Notes under the pieces: model-generated
Told to the model about the DNA's origin: nothing
Database searches by the model: none
Seen by the model: only the letters and a program-made list of their open reading frames with translations
In this document: positions 18,006 to 27,088 of the stretch, in pieces
How positions within the stretch are numbered: position 1 is the first letter of the stretch
Layout: every line of letters starts with the position of its first letter
Position numbers and translations under genes: made by a program
NCBI RefSeq assembly: GCF_019042245.1
Contig: NZ_JAHQCX010000004.1
Span: forward strand, 1 to 64,000
Direction: 5' to 3'
Source: Diplocloster modestus
GTDB taxonomy: Bacteria; Bacillota; Clostridia; Lachnospirales; Lachnospiraceae
DNA length: 64,000 nucleotides

Positions 18006-20885
18006 TTATCCTTCCGTTTTTGGGCCGCCGTCTTCACTTAGAATAACCGGAGCACAGATACCCGCCTCCCTGTTTTCCGTATTTTGATTGCAAATGACCA
18101 CGGTACAGGTTCCTGTATTGCCAAACGCGGCAGGTATCTCTACCTTCAGCGGTCCTGATGTCAGATGGATCCGTTCCGCCACCTGTTCTTCATTCAGGCT
18201 GACCCAGACCTGGCCTTTGATTTCCGGGAAATACAGGTATCTGCCTCCCTTGTTCCCAGTCAAGGACAGCTGGGTTTGATAAACTCCGAATTTATTCAGC
18301 TTTCCGGTGAATTCGCTCTGCGGCCTGCCGTGAAACTCGATCGGCTCAAAGCTGTTTCTGTCATTGACATCGGCGCTGAGCAGGATATCCGGCTGCTGGT
18401 CAAGAAGCTGGTGATACATCCTCCACCCTTCCACGACGGTATCTTTCGCCTCTTCCACGTATGGGATATGCGGGATCTGCCGCACCGGAAGGACCGCGTT
18501 TGCTTCCTTTAATCCCTCAGACCTTACACGGACTACGACGGCTTCCGGACCTTCGTTTCGTATGACCGCCTGGGCGTATCCGTGAAATAATTTCCGGGAT
18601 GAGGCAGTATCCGGCTCATGGGAATTGGGATCTCCGTTACCGGTGCCGATCAATACGGCTCCCCCGCTTATTTCAAAGAATACGGTCTGATCCGCGTCCG
18701 GGATCACATTTCCTTCGTTGTCCACCGCACAGACATTAACCACGACGGCATCCAGACCGTCACCCTTCAATTCCGCACTGCTGGTCCGGATCTGCAGCGC
18801 GCAGGCTGACCGGACCGGCGCCAGCGTATGTTCGGCCGCCGCCTCCCTGTCCCTGTACCCTACTGCCTTTAGAACACCAGCTTCATAGGGAATACGGATC
18901 AGTTCCGGTTGGAAGCGGTCTGCCGGTTTCCTCTGAACCAGTCTGCCATTCACCGTAATTTCCACTTCCTGACAGTTCGATATGATCAATATCTTCACCG
19001 GTTCACCGGGCGTACTCCCCGTTCCCCACGGGGCCGCCAGATGTACCATAGGCTCATCCGTCCAGAATGCCTGGTATAAGTAACAGGCCTCCTTGGGAAA
19101 CCCGCAGGAATCATAGGTTCCGAAGAAGGTTCCCACACTGGGCCACTCAAAGGGCGTGGGCTCTCCCCGGTAATCAAATCCGGTCCAGATAAAACCGCCC
19201 GCTACAAACCGCCGCTCCATGACCCATCGCCAGGCGTCCCTGTGCGTATCCCCCCAGGGGGCACAGGATTCATCATAGCTTGCAATGATATGAAGTCCTT
19301 CGTCGTTCTTATATTCGCCACGGACCATAAAGGCGCTGGCCGTCTCAGAAGCCACCAGAGGAATATCCGGGAACTTGCTGTGGAACTCATCATAGCGCTT
19401 CGGATTATAGTTGATTCCCACCGCATCCAGAGACAGGGCGGCGCCTTCTTCTTCCAGATATCCTCCGTTAAATGATCCCAGTACCGGCCTGGCAGGATCC
19501 ATCTCGTGGACGGCCTGGCGCAGCCTGGCCGCCATGCGTCCTCCGCGGAGCGTCCCCTGTAACGGCTCCTCGTTGAAAATAGAATACAGAATCACACTGG
19601 GATGGTTCCTGGCATTGCGGATGATCCCTCTCACCTGGGCGATGGTATCCTCATCGGAGGAAAACGTCCGGTTCTCTTCCATCACCATCATTCCCAGCCG
19701 GTCACAGATGTCCAGGATCTCAGGGTCCGGGTTATGGGCGCACCGGTATGCGTTGGCCCCCAGCTTTTTCAACAGTCTGATCCGGTATTCCTTGACCGCA
19801 TAGGGGACCGCCACCCCTATACCTTCGTGATCCTGATGGCAGCAAAAACCCTTTAGCTTTATGTTCTCATCGTTCAACCAGAATCCGGTGTCTGCATCTA
19901 AGCGGATCGTACGGAATCCGAATCTTGTGTTCAGATAGTCCAGCGAGTCTGATCTGAGTAGGATGTCAGGTGCTTTGACCTTTTCCCCCTCCGCGGCCTT
20001 ACCCTCATATGGCACTTTTTCACCTTCCGAGGCCTCACCATCCGTCCCCCTGCAGACAGACCGCACTTCATAGAGAACTGGATTCCCGGTATTCCAGATT
20101 TCCACCTGATCCACAGTGATGCTCTGCTCATAAATGACACGCGCAAATCCGGGCACCTTTTTGCACACCGCAGGAAACTCCCGCTGCTTTTTCCCATCCA
20201 GATACAGGGCCGCTTCCAGTCTCATCCTCTGATCCCGTCCGAAGCTGTTCTCAACCGCTGTCTCTACGTCCAGCTTCCACGTTCCGTCCGATTGCTGTTC
20301 CGGTTTTACATATACCCCCTGGCACGCGATATGAACAGGGCTTTTTTTGACCATCCAGACATTTCGGTAGATCCCAGCCCCCTCATACCACCAGCCCTCC
20401 CAGGCGTCTGCCTCGATCCTGACCGCCAGCAGGTTGACCGCAGGGGCAAAACAGGCCATATCCGTGATATCAATGCAAAAGCTGTTATAACCATAAAACT
20501 GCCGTTTACACAGTGTACCGTTTATATAGATCAATGCTTTGCTGCTCAGACCCTCGAACTCCAAAAGGATCTGTTTATTCCGGTCCTCCTCCTGAAGCCG
20601 GAATTTTAAACGGTACCATCCTGTCCCCCGCTTCTTATAGCCATGATTCGGGGACGCCTGTTCAACAAAAGGCTTTTCTGTCACCCAGTCGTGGGGCAGG
20701 ATCACCGGCTCCCAGCCCGAATCATCAAAGGACAGCTCCGCAGGGCCTTTGGCACCGCCCGCCTTCGTATAGTCATAAATATCATCATGCCGGACTCCGG
20801 CCGGCAGATCACTGCAATCCGTCTCTTTAAATTTCCAGCCGCGGTTTAAACACCAGACACCCGGCTGATCTTCATAAAATTTCAT
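18006..20885 (-). CDS. Glycoside hydrolase family 2 (beta-galactosidase-type)
   Basis: Intracellular retaining exo-glycosidase, about 960 residues with no signal peptide. The order is sugar-binding jelly-roll (about 1-200, with WYRLKF and GLSSKALIYING), immunoglobulin-like domain, TIM barrel and C-terminal Ig-like/DUF4982-type domains. The acid/base is the Glu of FNEEP (near residue 438) and the nucleophile is the Glu in VASETASAF (near 514). KLKGFCCHQDHEGIG opens the barrel. I start at 20885, where GAGGAGG lies about 6 nt upstream. It lies downstream of the regulator gene and next to mannosidases; substrate may be beta-galactoside or another beta-linked sugar of the same glycans. Confidence 0.9.
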   Translation of the reverse strand: MKFYEDQPGVWCLNRGWKFKETDCSDLPAGVRHDDIYDYTKAGGAKGPAELSFDDSGWEPVILPHDWVTEKPFVEQASPNHGYKKRGTGWYRLKFRLQEEDRNKQILLEFEGLSSKALIYINGTLCKRQFYGYNSFCIDITDMACFAPAVNLLAVRIEADAWEGWWYEGAGIYRNVWMVKKSPVHIACQGVYVKPEQQSDGTWKLDVETAVENSFGRDQRMRLEAALYLDGKKQREFPAVCKKVPGFARVIYEQSITVDQVEIWNTGNPVLYEVRSVCRGTDGEASEGEKVPYEGKAAEGEKVKAPDILLRSDSLDYLNTRFGFRTIRLDADTGFWLNDENIKLKGFCCHQDHEGIGVAVPYAVKEYRIRLLKKLGANAYRCAHNPDPEILDICDRLGMMVMEENRTFSSDEDTIAQVRGIIRNARNHPSVILYSIFNEEPLQGTLRGGRMAARLRQAVHEMDPARPVLGSFNGGYLEEEGAALSLDAVGINYNPKRYDEFHSKFPDIPLVASETASAFMVRGEYKNDEGLHIIASYDESCAPWGDTHRDAWRWVMERRFVAGGFIWTGFDYRGEPTPFEWPSVGTFFGTYDSCGFPKEACYLYQAFWTDEPMVHLAAPWGTGSTPGEPVKILIISNCQEVEITVNGRLVQRKPADRFQPELIRIPYEAGVLKAVGYRDREAAAEHTLAPVRSACALQIRTSSAELKGDGLDAVVVNVCAVDNEGNVIPDADQTVFFEISGGAVLIGTGNGDPNSHEPDTASSRKLFHGYAQAVIRNEGPEAVVVRVRSEGLKEANAVLPVRQIPHIPYVEEAKDTVVEGWRMYHQLLDQQPDILLSADVNDRNSFEPIEFHGRPQSEFTGKLNKFGVYQTQLSLTGNKGGRYLYFPEIKGQVWVSLNEEQVAERIHLTSGPLKVEIPAAFGNTGTCTVVICNQNTENREAGICAPVILSEDGGPKTEG

Positions 20886-21130
20886 GTTTAACCTCCTCAA
20901 TGGGTTATTTTCTGCAGATTTCTCAGCTGCTCATTATATTTCTCGTCCTCTGAGATGCTGACCAGCGTCCAGTTTACATTGTCCCCCATTCCCGATCGGA
21001 GTCCCCCAGGTTCCTTCCGCATTCTTCTCCGGCTCTCCCACTTAATAGTCTTATTATATCATTATTTTACGGAAAATATATTCATAGAATTGTCCCTTTT
21101 GTTTACTTTTTTGACCCATTCTGGAATAAT

Positions 21131-21166
21131 ATTTCATTCATAGGAGCACTTTCCTATGAATGAAAT
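21131..21166. repeat. Hairpin repeat with TAGGAGCAC core (copy A)
   Basis: Perfect 15-bp arms (21131-21145 and 21152-21166) around the loop gcactt. The centre, TAGGAGCACTTTCCTA, recurs at 60700-60735 with changed but compensating stem bases. It sits directly after the oligo-A of the regulator's terminator. Confidence 0.8.
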
Positions 21167-21216
21167 AAAAAAAGCCGGCTGGTTTTAGGAACAGAATTGT
21201 CCGAAAACCGGCCGGC
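21167..21216 (-). terminator. Terminator of the GntR/LacI regulator gene
   Basis: On the minus strand GCCGGCCGGTTTT pairs with AAAACCAGCCGGC (one mismatch) and is followed by seven T. It ends the regulator transcript before the GH2 gene, so that gene needs its own promoter; a TATAAT at 21053-21058 is a candidate -10 element without a good -35. Confidence 0.85.
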
Positions 21217-21284
21217 GGGCTTCAGCTATATGTTCGGGCCGGGCACCCGTCTCATACGGGCTGCCCGCCGCCGCACTACAAACG

Positions 21285-22370
21285 TTAAATTTTCCGGGTA
21301 CTGGCCCGTTTCAGCAATTCCACCGGGAGGATCTCCTGGTAGATATAGTCCCGCTCCCCACTCAGGAGCTTCCTGGCGATCCGGGCCGCCTCATATCCGA
21401 TCTTAAAGAAAGGCTGTTCTATGGTAGAGATCGGAACCGCAGCGCTCTGGGCGATACTCAGATTATCAAAGCCGATCAGGATCATGTCATCCGGCACCTC
21501 GATATGGATCGACTGCAGATAGTTCATAACCTCCACCGCAGTCACATCATTGGCGCAGAACAGCGCGTCCGGAGGCTCCGGCAGTTCCAGCAGCCGGTCC
21601 ACGATCTGCATGGATTCGTCTCCCGGCTCACTGAACTGCACATACTTTTCATCATAAGGAATACCGGCTTCCTGAAGGGCGATCTCGTAACCCGCCCTCC
21701 TCTGCACCAGGGAATAGGCGACGCTGACCGGCTCCATGCTGACGAAACCGATACGTCTCGCATTGCAATTGATCAGATGCCTGGTGGCCATGTAGCCGCC
21801 GTTTACATTGTCGCACACGACCATATTTGCCACCAGATGCTGCGGGATCCGGTCCACGAACACGAACTCGACCCCTTTTTGCATCATCTGAAAATACAGA
21901 GAAAAATTCTCCGATGAGGAACAGGGCTGGATCATGATGCATTTGGACCCATCCTCCACCAGCCGTTTTATCACCTCGCATTCCTCCTGCGCGTTTTTAT
22001 GGCTGGAATGCACGGTCAGATAATAGGAATGATTCGATAAATAGGCGTCCGCTCCCTGTATATAGTCCAGGGCACCCGTGTAATCATTTTCACTCGCAAG
22101 TACGAAGGGAATAAACTGGATTTCCTTTTCTTCTTCCGTTTCCTCCGTCTCACCGGCGATATAGGTTCCGCCACCCTGCACGCGCCGAACGATACCTCGC
22201 TGCTGAAGCTCCCGGATCGCCCTCTGAATCGTGATCCGGCTGGTTCCCAGCTTCTCTACCAGCTGCATTTCCGTGGGCAGTTTATCTCCTGCCGTTAAAT
22301 GGTGTTCTTTTATGTAATTCAGCAAATAAGTGGTAACCATTGCATATTTGGTTTCGTTTTGATTGCGCAT
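21285..22370 (-). CDS. GntR-type HTH / LacI-type sensor transcriptional regulator
   Basis: Chimeric AraR-like repressor, 361 residues. The N-terminal winged helix (about 1-75) shows KLPTEMQLVEKLGTSRITIQ and RAIRELQQRGIVRR, with the wing GGGTYIAG, typical of GntR. After an acidic linker (EETEEEKE) the rest is a periplasmic-binding-protein-like sugar sensor: CIMIQPCSSS, FVDRIPQHLVANMVVCDNVN, GYMATRHLI, PDALFCANDVTAVEVM and ILIGFDNLSIAQ. The ATG at 22370 has GGAG 7 nt upstream. Placed between the GH2 gene and the alpha-mannosidase operon, it most likely represses the glycan genes until a mannose-containing sugar binds. Confidence 0.92.
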   Translation of the reverse strand: MRNQNETKYAMVTTYLLNYIKEHHLTAGDKLPTEMQLVEKLGTSRITIQRAIRELQQRGIVRRVQGGGTYIAGETEETEEEKEIQFIPFVLASENDYTGALDYIQGADAYLSNHSYYLTVHSSHKNAQEECEVIKRLVEDGSKCIMIQPCSSSENFSLYFQMMQKGVEFVFVDRIPQHLVANMVVCDNVNGGYMATRHLINCNARRIGFVSMEPVSVAYSLVQRRAGYEIALQEAGIPYDEKYVQFSEPGDESMQIVDRLLELPEPPDALFCANDVTAVEVMNYLQSIHIEVPDDMILIGFDNLSIAQSAAVPISTIEQPFFKIGYEAARIARKLLSGERDYIYQEILPVELLKRASTRKI

Positions 22371-22406
22371 ACAGTCACTCCTTCTATCCCCTCTGTTTCT
22401 TCTTAA

Positions 22407-22435
22407 ATTATAAATGTGTTTGTGCGGAAGTGCAA
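22407..22435 (-). promoter_or_regulatory. Promoter of the regulator gene
   Basis: Minus-strand TTGCAC (22430-22435), 17-bp spacer, TATAAT (22407-22412), 37 bp before the ATG. It lies after the alpha-mannosidase stop codon, so the regulator can be expressed separately from the transporter operon. Confidence 0.75.
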
Positions 22436-22475
22436 CTGATATTGCCAAAATCTGGTTCGCACAGTGAATCTGCCG

Positions 22476-25292
22476 TCAATACAGGATCTTTATGCAGTCC
22501 AGCGTGCCGGCTGCCTGGCGGACGGTCAGATCATTTCCTTTGTCTGCCAGTTTTTCACCGGTGTTTTCCATGGCATCCGAACGGCTGACCTCTTTCCAGC
22601 TGTTGGGGGAAGCCACTGTCAGCTTTTCATCCTTCTTTGCGCAGTTATAATATCGAAGCAGAAGGCCTTTCCCATCTTCCGTTTCCTTTAAGGCCGTTAC
22701 TTTTACCTGGCCGTCCACATTCAGGAAACTAAAGGACTGTCCCAGCGTTCCGGGATGGACACTGTTCGAGTAGGCATAGACCGGATGGGAGAAACATATG
22801 GCCTCGGACATCATCTCACACCAGTCTGCCGACGACAGAACCCCGATTCCCAGATCCCAGCGATGGAAGCCCTGATCCGGGTACCGGTCAGGTGTGTACG
22901 CGGCCCGCAGCAGATTCATCAGGATCGCCTGTTTCTCCGTCCGATAGCCATATTTACTGTCTGACGTGAGCATCAGGCAGCTTCCTTCCTCCACCGGAAG
23001 CGGCGCTCCATAGTAGATCGCCGGAACATCATGCCCGGCGCTTTCCCGCTCTACCACACCGCCTGGGACGTCATATCTGGTCTGATCTGAGGCATATCCA
23101 AAGGGCATATAGAACTGAAGCTGGGGCGTTACGCCGCCCGGTGTTCCTGTCTCATGCCAGTCTGCCTTTATCCGGTAACGAAGCATCTTAGACTGGTCAT
23201 CCAATATGACTTTCACCACCAGGGAAGAATGATGGAAATCCATCTGATATGTGATCCACTGCCGGATACCGCTGCTCTTCTGATCCAGGATACGGATCGC
23301 ACACTCCTCATTCAGATCCTCGATTTTCCGATAGGCCCCGACCATCCACGCGGAGTAATCCCGGGAATCATCTTCCAGGATATACCGGAAGAAACCAGAA
23401 GGTGTTCCGGCCAGCAGCTCTTTTTGGTTCTGCTTATCCGTAAGGGAAACCAGTTTCATCGAATCGGTGGCAAATACAGCCTTCAGCTTCTGGTTTTCCA
23501 GCACATAGACCCCGTCCTCCATCCGGTGGACCCTGGGTTCATCTGTCTTATGCATTTTTATGGGCAGTTCGTCTTCCCTGATATAATAATTGGCATATCC
23601 AAAAGCCGGGACCTGCGCGGTAAACACCAGCTTGTGGAAGCTGTGTTGCCAATAGGCCTGATCCTTCTCCACTACCTCATATTCTACCGGTTTTCCTTCC
23701 CCATCTGTCACCCTGGTTCTGTCCAGAGATGCCTGCCAGTCCCATAGGGTGATTTCCACGGGTTCCAGACGGGGATACTGCGTGGTATTGAACAATGTGT
23801 AGACTCGGATATTTCCCTTTCCCCTGCACGCCTCTGTGATTTTCCTACCGTCAGACGCGGCCTGGCCGGACCGCATGGGGGTCCCCATGGTATTATAACC
23901 CACTCCCGCTCCTTCCGATGTGGAGTCCTGGCCATCCGGATAACCCATGGCCGAAGTGTCGATCCGATCACCCACCGCCTTCATGGACCGGTTCGCACAG
24001 GCGATTCCATAGGACATGGCCTCCTGGCTGATTCCCAATGAATAGGATACCGTGTCATCCACGCAGGAGCCGGGCAGGATATCGTGAAACTGGTTGAACA
24101 TAAGATTTCTCCAGCCCTTCCGAAGGCCGCTGCGGTTGCTCCTGGATTCCTGGCAAAGGTATTCCATCGCTCCCAGCACCTCGCTGTCATAGAAGCTGTC
24201 CTCTAAGGTACGGTTCGCATTTTTGATCCGGGACTGAGTCGTATAGCACCCGGTGAAAATGTAATTCAATTCCCGTTCCACAACGGGATAATCTTCCATG
24301 TTTTTTTCAAGCGCCTGAAAGAAATCGTGATATCTGCCGAACTGAATCTCTGGCAGCAGCGGCCATTCCCGCATATCGATAATGCGCTCCAGGTCCCTTC
24401 TGGTGGGGCCTCCGCCATGGTCACCCACTCCATATACATAGAGCGCCTCCATGGTATGGTTCCTCTTACAGTATCCTGGTACATAGGAAGTCATCTCATA
24501 GTCCACAGGTCCCAGATACCAGTTCGGTTCCCGGTACACCAGCACTTCCTTCCCCGAGGGTACTCTCCAGCGGTATACTTCCTCCTGATCATTTCCCCGG
24601 CAGTGGAAATAATATTTGATACCGCCGTGGCTTAAAATCTCCGGTACATAACGGCTGTGTCCGAAGGTATCCGGTTCAAAATCCACCTGTATGGAATCCG
24701 GATCGATCCCCAGCAGTTCTTTCAGATATTCTTTGGTGTATAAAATATGGCGGACCATGGCTTCCGTACCTGTCATATTTTTGTCCGCTTCCACCCAGCT
24801 GGACGCGGTTACCTCCCAGCGTCCCTCCTGCACCCGCTTCCGGATCTCCGGCAGCATGGACGGCGCATATTTCTCGATAATCTCATAAGTCGACGCCTGA
24901 GACTGTGAAAAAATAAAATCCGGATATTCTTCCAGCAGGTTCAGCATCGTCTGGAACGTATCGATCACGACGCCGACCGTTTCCGGCATCCCCCACATCC
25001 AGTTCATATCGATATGGGCGTGAGCCGCACAGGTGACATGGTATTGTTTGGCTCTGTCGTGATATGCGGCCAGCGCTTCCTCCGCCACTCTCACATCTTG
25101 TTCGATGAGGCCGCCCTGGGCCTTTAATTTCCCGTACAGTCCATCTGCTGTCCGGCAGAACAGCTCGGGTACGGCCTGGTCTTCCTCCTCAAACATATTG
25201 CGCAGGAATTCCAGTTCGGCCAGAATCCTCTGTTCCCAGTAGTTCCGCCCGCATTCCTCTTTCAATTTCCAATATAATTTTAATTCGCTCAT
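22476..25292 (-). CDS. Alpha-mannosidase, glycoside hydrolase family 38
   Basis: Zinc-dependent retaining alpha-mannosidase, 938 residues, cytosolic (no signal peptide). The metal site starts with HAHIDMNWMW (about 91-100, His and Asp ligands), and the catalytic nucleophile is the Asp in FEPDTFGHSRYVPEIL (D208). A central region with the distal zinc His (HDILPGSC) and long C-terminal beta-sandwich domains complete the family architecture. I start at the second ATG (25292) because AGAGG lies 6 nt before it, whereas it abuts the first. It is the last gene of the lipoprotein-permease-permease-mannosidase operon and would trim imported mannosides. Confidence 0.93.
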   Translation of the reverse strand: MSELKLYWKLKEECGRNYWEQRILAELEFLRNMFEEEDQAVPELFCRTADGLYGKLKAQGGLIEQDVRVAEEALAAYHDRAKQYHVTCAAHAHIDMNWMWGMPETVGVVIDTFQTMLNLLEEYPDFIFSQSQASTYEIIEKYAPSMLPEIRKRVQEGRWEVTASSWVEADKNMTGTEAMVRHILYTKEYLKELLGIDPDSIQVDFEPDTFGHSRYVPEILSHGGIKYYFHCRGNDQEEVYRWRVPSGKEVLVYREPNWYLGPVDYEMTSYVPGYCKRNHTMEALYVYGVGDHGGGPTRRDLERIIDMREWPLLPEIQFGRYHDFFQALEKNMEDYPVVERELNYIFTGCYTTQSRIKNANRTLEDSFYDSEVLGAMEYLCQESRSNRSGLRKGWRNLMFNQFHDILPGSCVDDTVSYSLGISQEAMSYGIACANRSMKAVGDRIDTSAMGYPDGQDSTSEGAGVGYNTMGTPMRSGQAASDGRKITEACRGKGNIRVYTLFNTTQYPRLEPVEITLWDWQASLDRTRVTDGEGKPVEYEVVEKDQAYWQHSFHKLVFTAQVPAFGYANYYIREDELPIKMHKTDEPRVHRMEDGVYVLENQKLKAVFATDSMKLVSLTDKQNQKELLAGTPSGFFRYILEDDSRDYSAWMVGAYRKIEDLNEECAIRILDQKSSGIRQWITYQMDFHHSSLVVKVILDDQSKMLRYRIKADWHETGTPGGVTPQLQFYMPFGYASDQTRYDVPGGVVERESAGHDVPAIYYGAPLPVEEGSCLMLTSDSKYGYRTEKQAILMNLLRAAYTPDRYPDQGFHRWDLGIGVLSSADWCEMMSEAICFSHPVYAYSNSVHPGTLGQSFSFLNVDGQVKVTALKETEDGKGLLLRYYNCAKKDEKLTVASPNSWKEVSRSDAMENTGEKLADKGNDLTVRQAAGTLDCIKILY

Positions 25293-25304
25293 CCTCATCC
25301 TCTT

Positions 25305-26126
25305 TTAACCTTTTCCTGCCCCCGACATACTGAACCCTTTGGACATATAGTTCTGGCCGATGACATATAAAAACAGTACAGGAACCGCATACAGAATGGA
25401 AAATGCGGTGAGTTCCCCGTAGGAAATATCCCACATGCCAATATACTGATACATGGTTACCGCAGCCGGATATTTGTCAGCCGATTTCAGCAGAATAAAC
25501 GGCACCATAAAGTTCCCCCATGCTCCGATAAACGCCTGTATCGCTACACAGAACGTACCAGGCACCATCAGCGGCACGATAATCCTGCGGATCCGCTGCC
25601 AGGTACCTGCCCCATCCACACTGGCTGCTTCCTCCAGATACAGCGGCACGCTGTCCATAAAGTTCTTCATCATCCAAAGGGAATACGGCAGCGTCGTGGC
25701 AGCCATAAACAAAATGATACCCGCCAGGCTGTCATTGAGTTTCAATGTTACAAACATCCGGTAAACCGGAACGATCAGCACGGTCCCTGGCAGTGATGAC
25801 ATAAACAGCACCGTCATCAAAAAAGATTTCTTATATTTCATCTCATATCTGGACAGCGCATATCCGGCCAGTCCGGAACAGATAATAACCAGAATCGCGA
25901 CTCCGAACGAGAGAATCAGGCTGTTCAGGAAGGACATCTGATTCGTATGGCTTTTCAGCACGGAGGCAAAATTCTGCATGGTAATACCGGAAGGCAGCTT
26001 GGTAAATACGTTCGCGCTGGGATCGACCGAGGCCATAAACATCCACAGCATGGGCAGCAGCCACATAACGGCCATGATGATCATCACGACATTCACAATC
26101 AGCGCAAGTTTTCTCTTTCTCTTCAT
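25305..26126 (-). CDS. Carbohydrate ABC transporter permease (MalG type)
   Basis: Inner permease of a CUT1 sugar importer, 273 residues and six predicted helices, starting with a short basic N-terminus. The EAA loop, which contacts the ATPase, is EEAASVDGAGTWQRIRRIIV (about 162-181). It lies 12 bp before the alpha-mannosidase gene and 1 bp after the second permease gene. No ATP-binding gene is present; CUT1 systems of Firmicutes commonly share one MsmK-like ATPase encoded elsewhere. Confidence 0.94.
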   Translation of the reverse strand: MKRKRKLALIVNVVMIIMAVMWLLPMLWMFMASVDPSANVFTKLPSGITMQNFASVLKSHTNQMSFLNSLILSFGVAILVIICSGLAGYALSRYEMKYKKSFLMTVLFMSSLPGTVLIVPVYRMFVTLKLNDSLAGIILFMAATTLPYSLWMMKNFMDSVPLYLEEAASVDGAGTWQRIRRIIVPLMVPGTFCVAIQAFIGAWGNFMVPFILLKSADKYPAAVTMYQYIGMWDISYGELTAFSILYAVPVLFLYVIGQNYMSKGFSMSGAGKG

Positions 26127-26127
26127 G

Positions 26128-26997
26128 TCAATCCTCCTTGCCTGCTGCTTTTATGTAGAAAATACCGAAGATCACTCCGACCACCAGTGAAATAATAGAG
26201 ATCGCCACTCCATAACCCAGCTGAGAATTTTTAAATGCCTTGATATACATCAGGATTGGAAGTGTCTGCGTCTTTCCGCTGGGACCGCCGCCGGTCATGA
26301 TCCAGATCAGGCCGAAAGATCCAAGCGTCATCAGTGTGATCAGCATGGTATTTGTCATTATCGTATTTTTGATAGTCGGTAAAATAATATAATAGATTTT
26401 CTTGATCAGGTTCGCCCCGTCCAATTTTGATGATTCTTCGATATCTGACGGGACATCATCCAACGCTGCCTGGTACGCCAGCATGGAAAACGCGGTTCCT
26501 CTCCACACATTCGCTATGATAACCGCCGCCATCGGGAAGGTATACAGCCAGGAAACTCCGGAAATCCCCAGTCCCTCCAGAATCATATTCAAGGTACCGC
26601 TGTCATGGAATAGGGAACTCATACAGAAAGCAGCCACCATCTCCGGCATAATCCAGCCAATCATAATGATACTTCCTACAACTTTCCGTACTTTTTTGTG
26701 ACAGCTTCTCATCATATAGGCAAAGCCGAATCCCAGCAGCGTCTGTCCCACTACGGAACCCACCATAAACACCAGTGTATTTATAATTGCTTTCTTTACC
26801 ATTGGATCTGAAATCATATGCTTATAATTTTCCAGTCCGATAAACCGCAGATCACTGGCATTGCTGCCTGTTAATGCCATATTGGTAAATGAAAAATAAA
26901 GGCTTAATATAACCGGTCCCACGAAAAAAATCAGCAGCAGAACAACAGAAGGAACTAAATAGATTACTTTTTTCCCAAACGAAATTTGTTTATGCAA
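26128..26997 (-). CDS. Carbohydrate ABC transporter permease (MalF type)
   Basis: Partner permease, 289 residues, six membrane helices. The N-terminal helix (VIYLVPSVVLLLIFFVGPVI) and the EAA loop EESSKLDGANLIKKIYYIIL (about 190-209) identify it. It forms a heterodimer with the MalG-type permease encoded immediately downstream. Position after the lipoprotein gene is the standard order of CUT1 operons. The sugar is inferred from the neighbouring mannosidases to be a mannose-containing oligosaccharide. Confidence 0.94.
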   Translation of the reverse strand: MHKQISFGKKVIYLVPSVVLLLIFFVGPVILSLYFSFTNMALTGSNASDLRFIGLENYKHMISDPMVKKAIINTLVFMVGSVVGQTLLGFGFAYMMRSCHKKVRKVVGSIIMIGWIMPEMVAAFCMSSLFHDSGTLNMILEGLGISGVSWLYTFPMAAVIIANVWRGTAFSMLAYQAALDDVPSDIEESSKLDGANLIKKIYYIILPTIKNTIMTNTMLITLMTLGSFGLIWIMTGGGPSGKTQTLPILMYIKAFKNSQLGYGVAISIISLVVGVIFGIFYIKAAGKED

Positions 26998-27088
26998 CTT
27001 TTTTCTCCTTTTTTTGAAGAGAGTTCGAAACTCTTAGCTTGAATGAAAAGGGGGGCTGCCGGAATCTTGCTTAACAGCCCCCATTTTT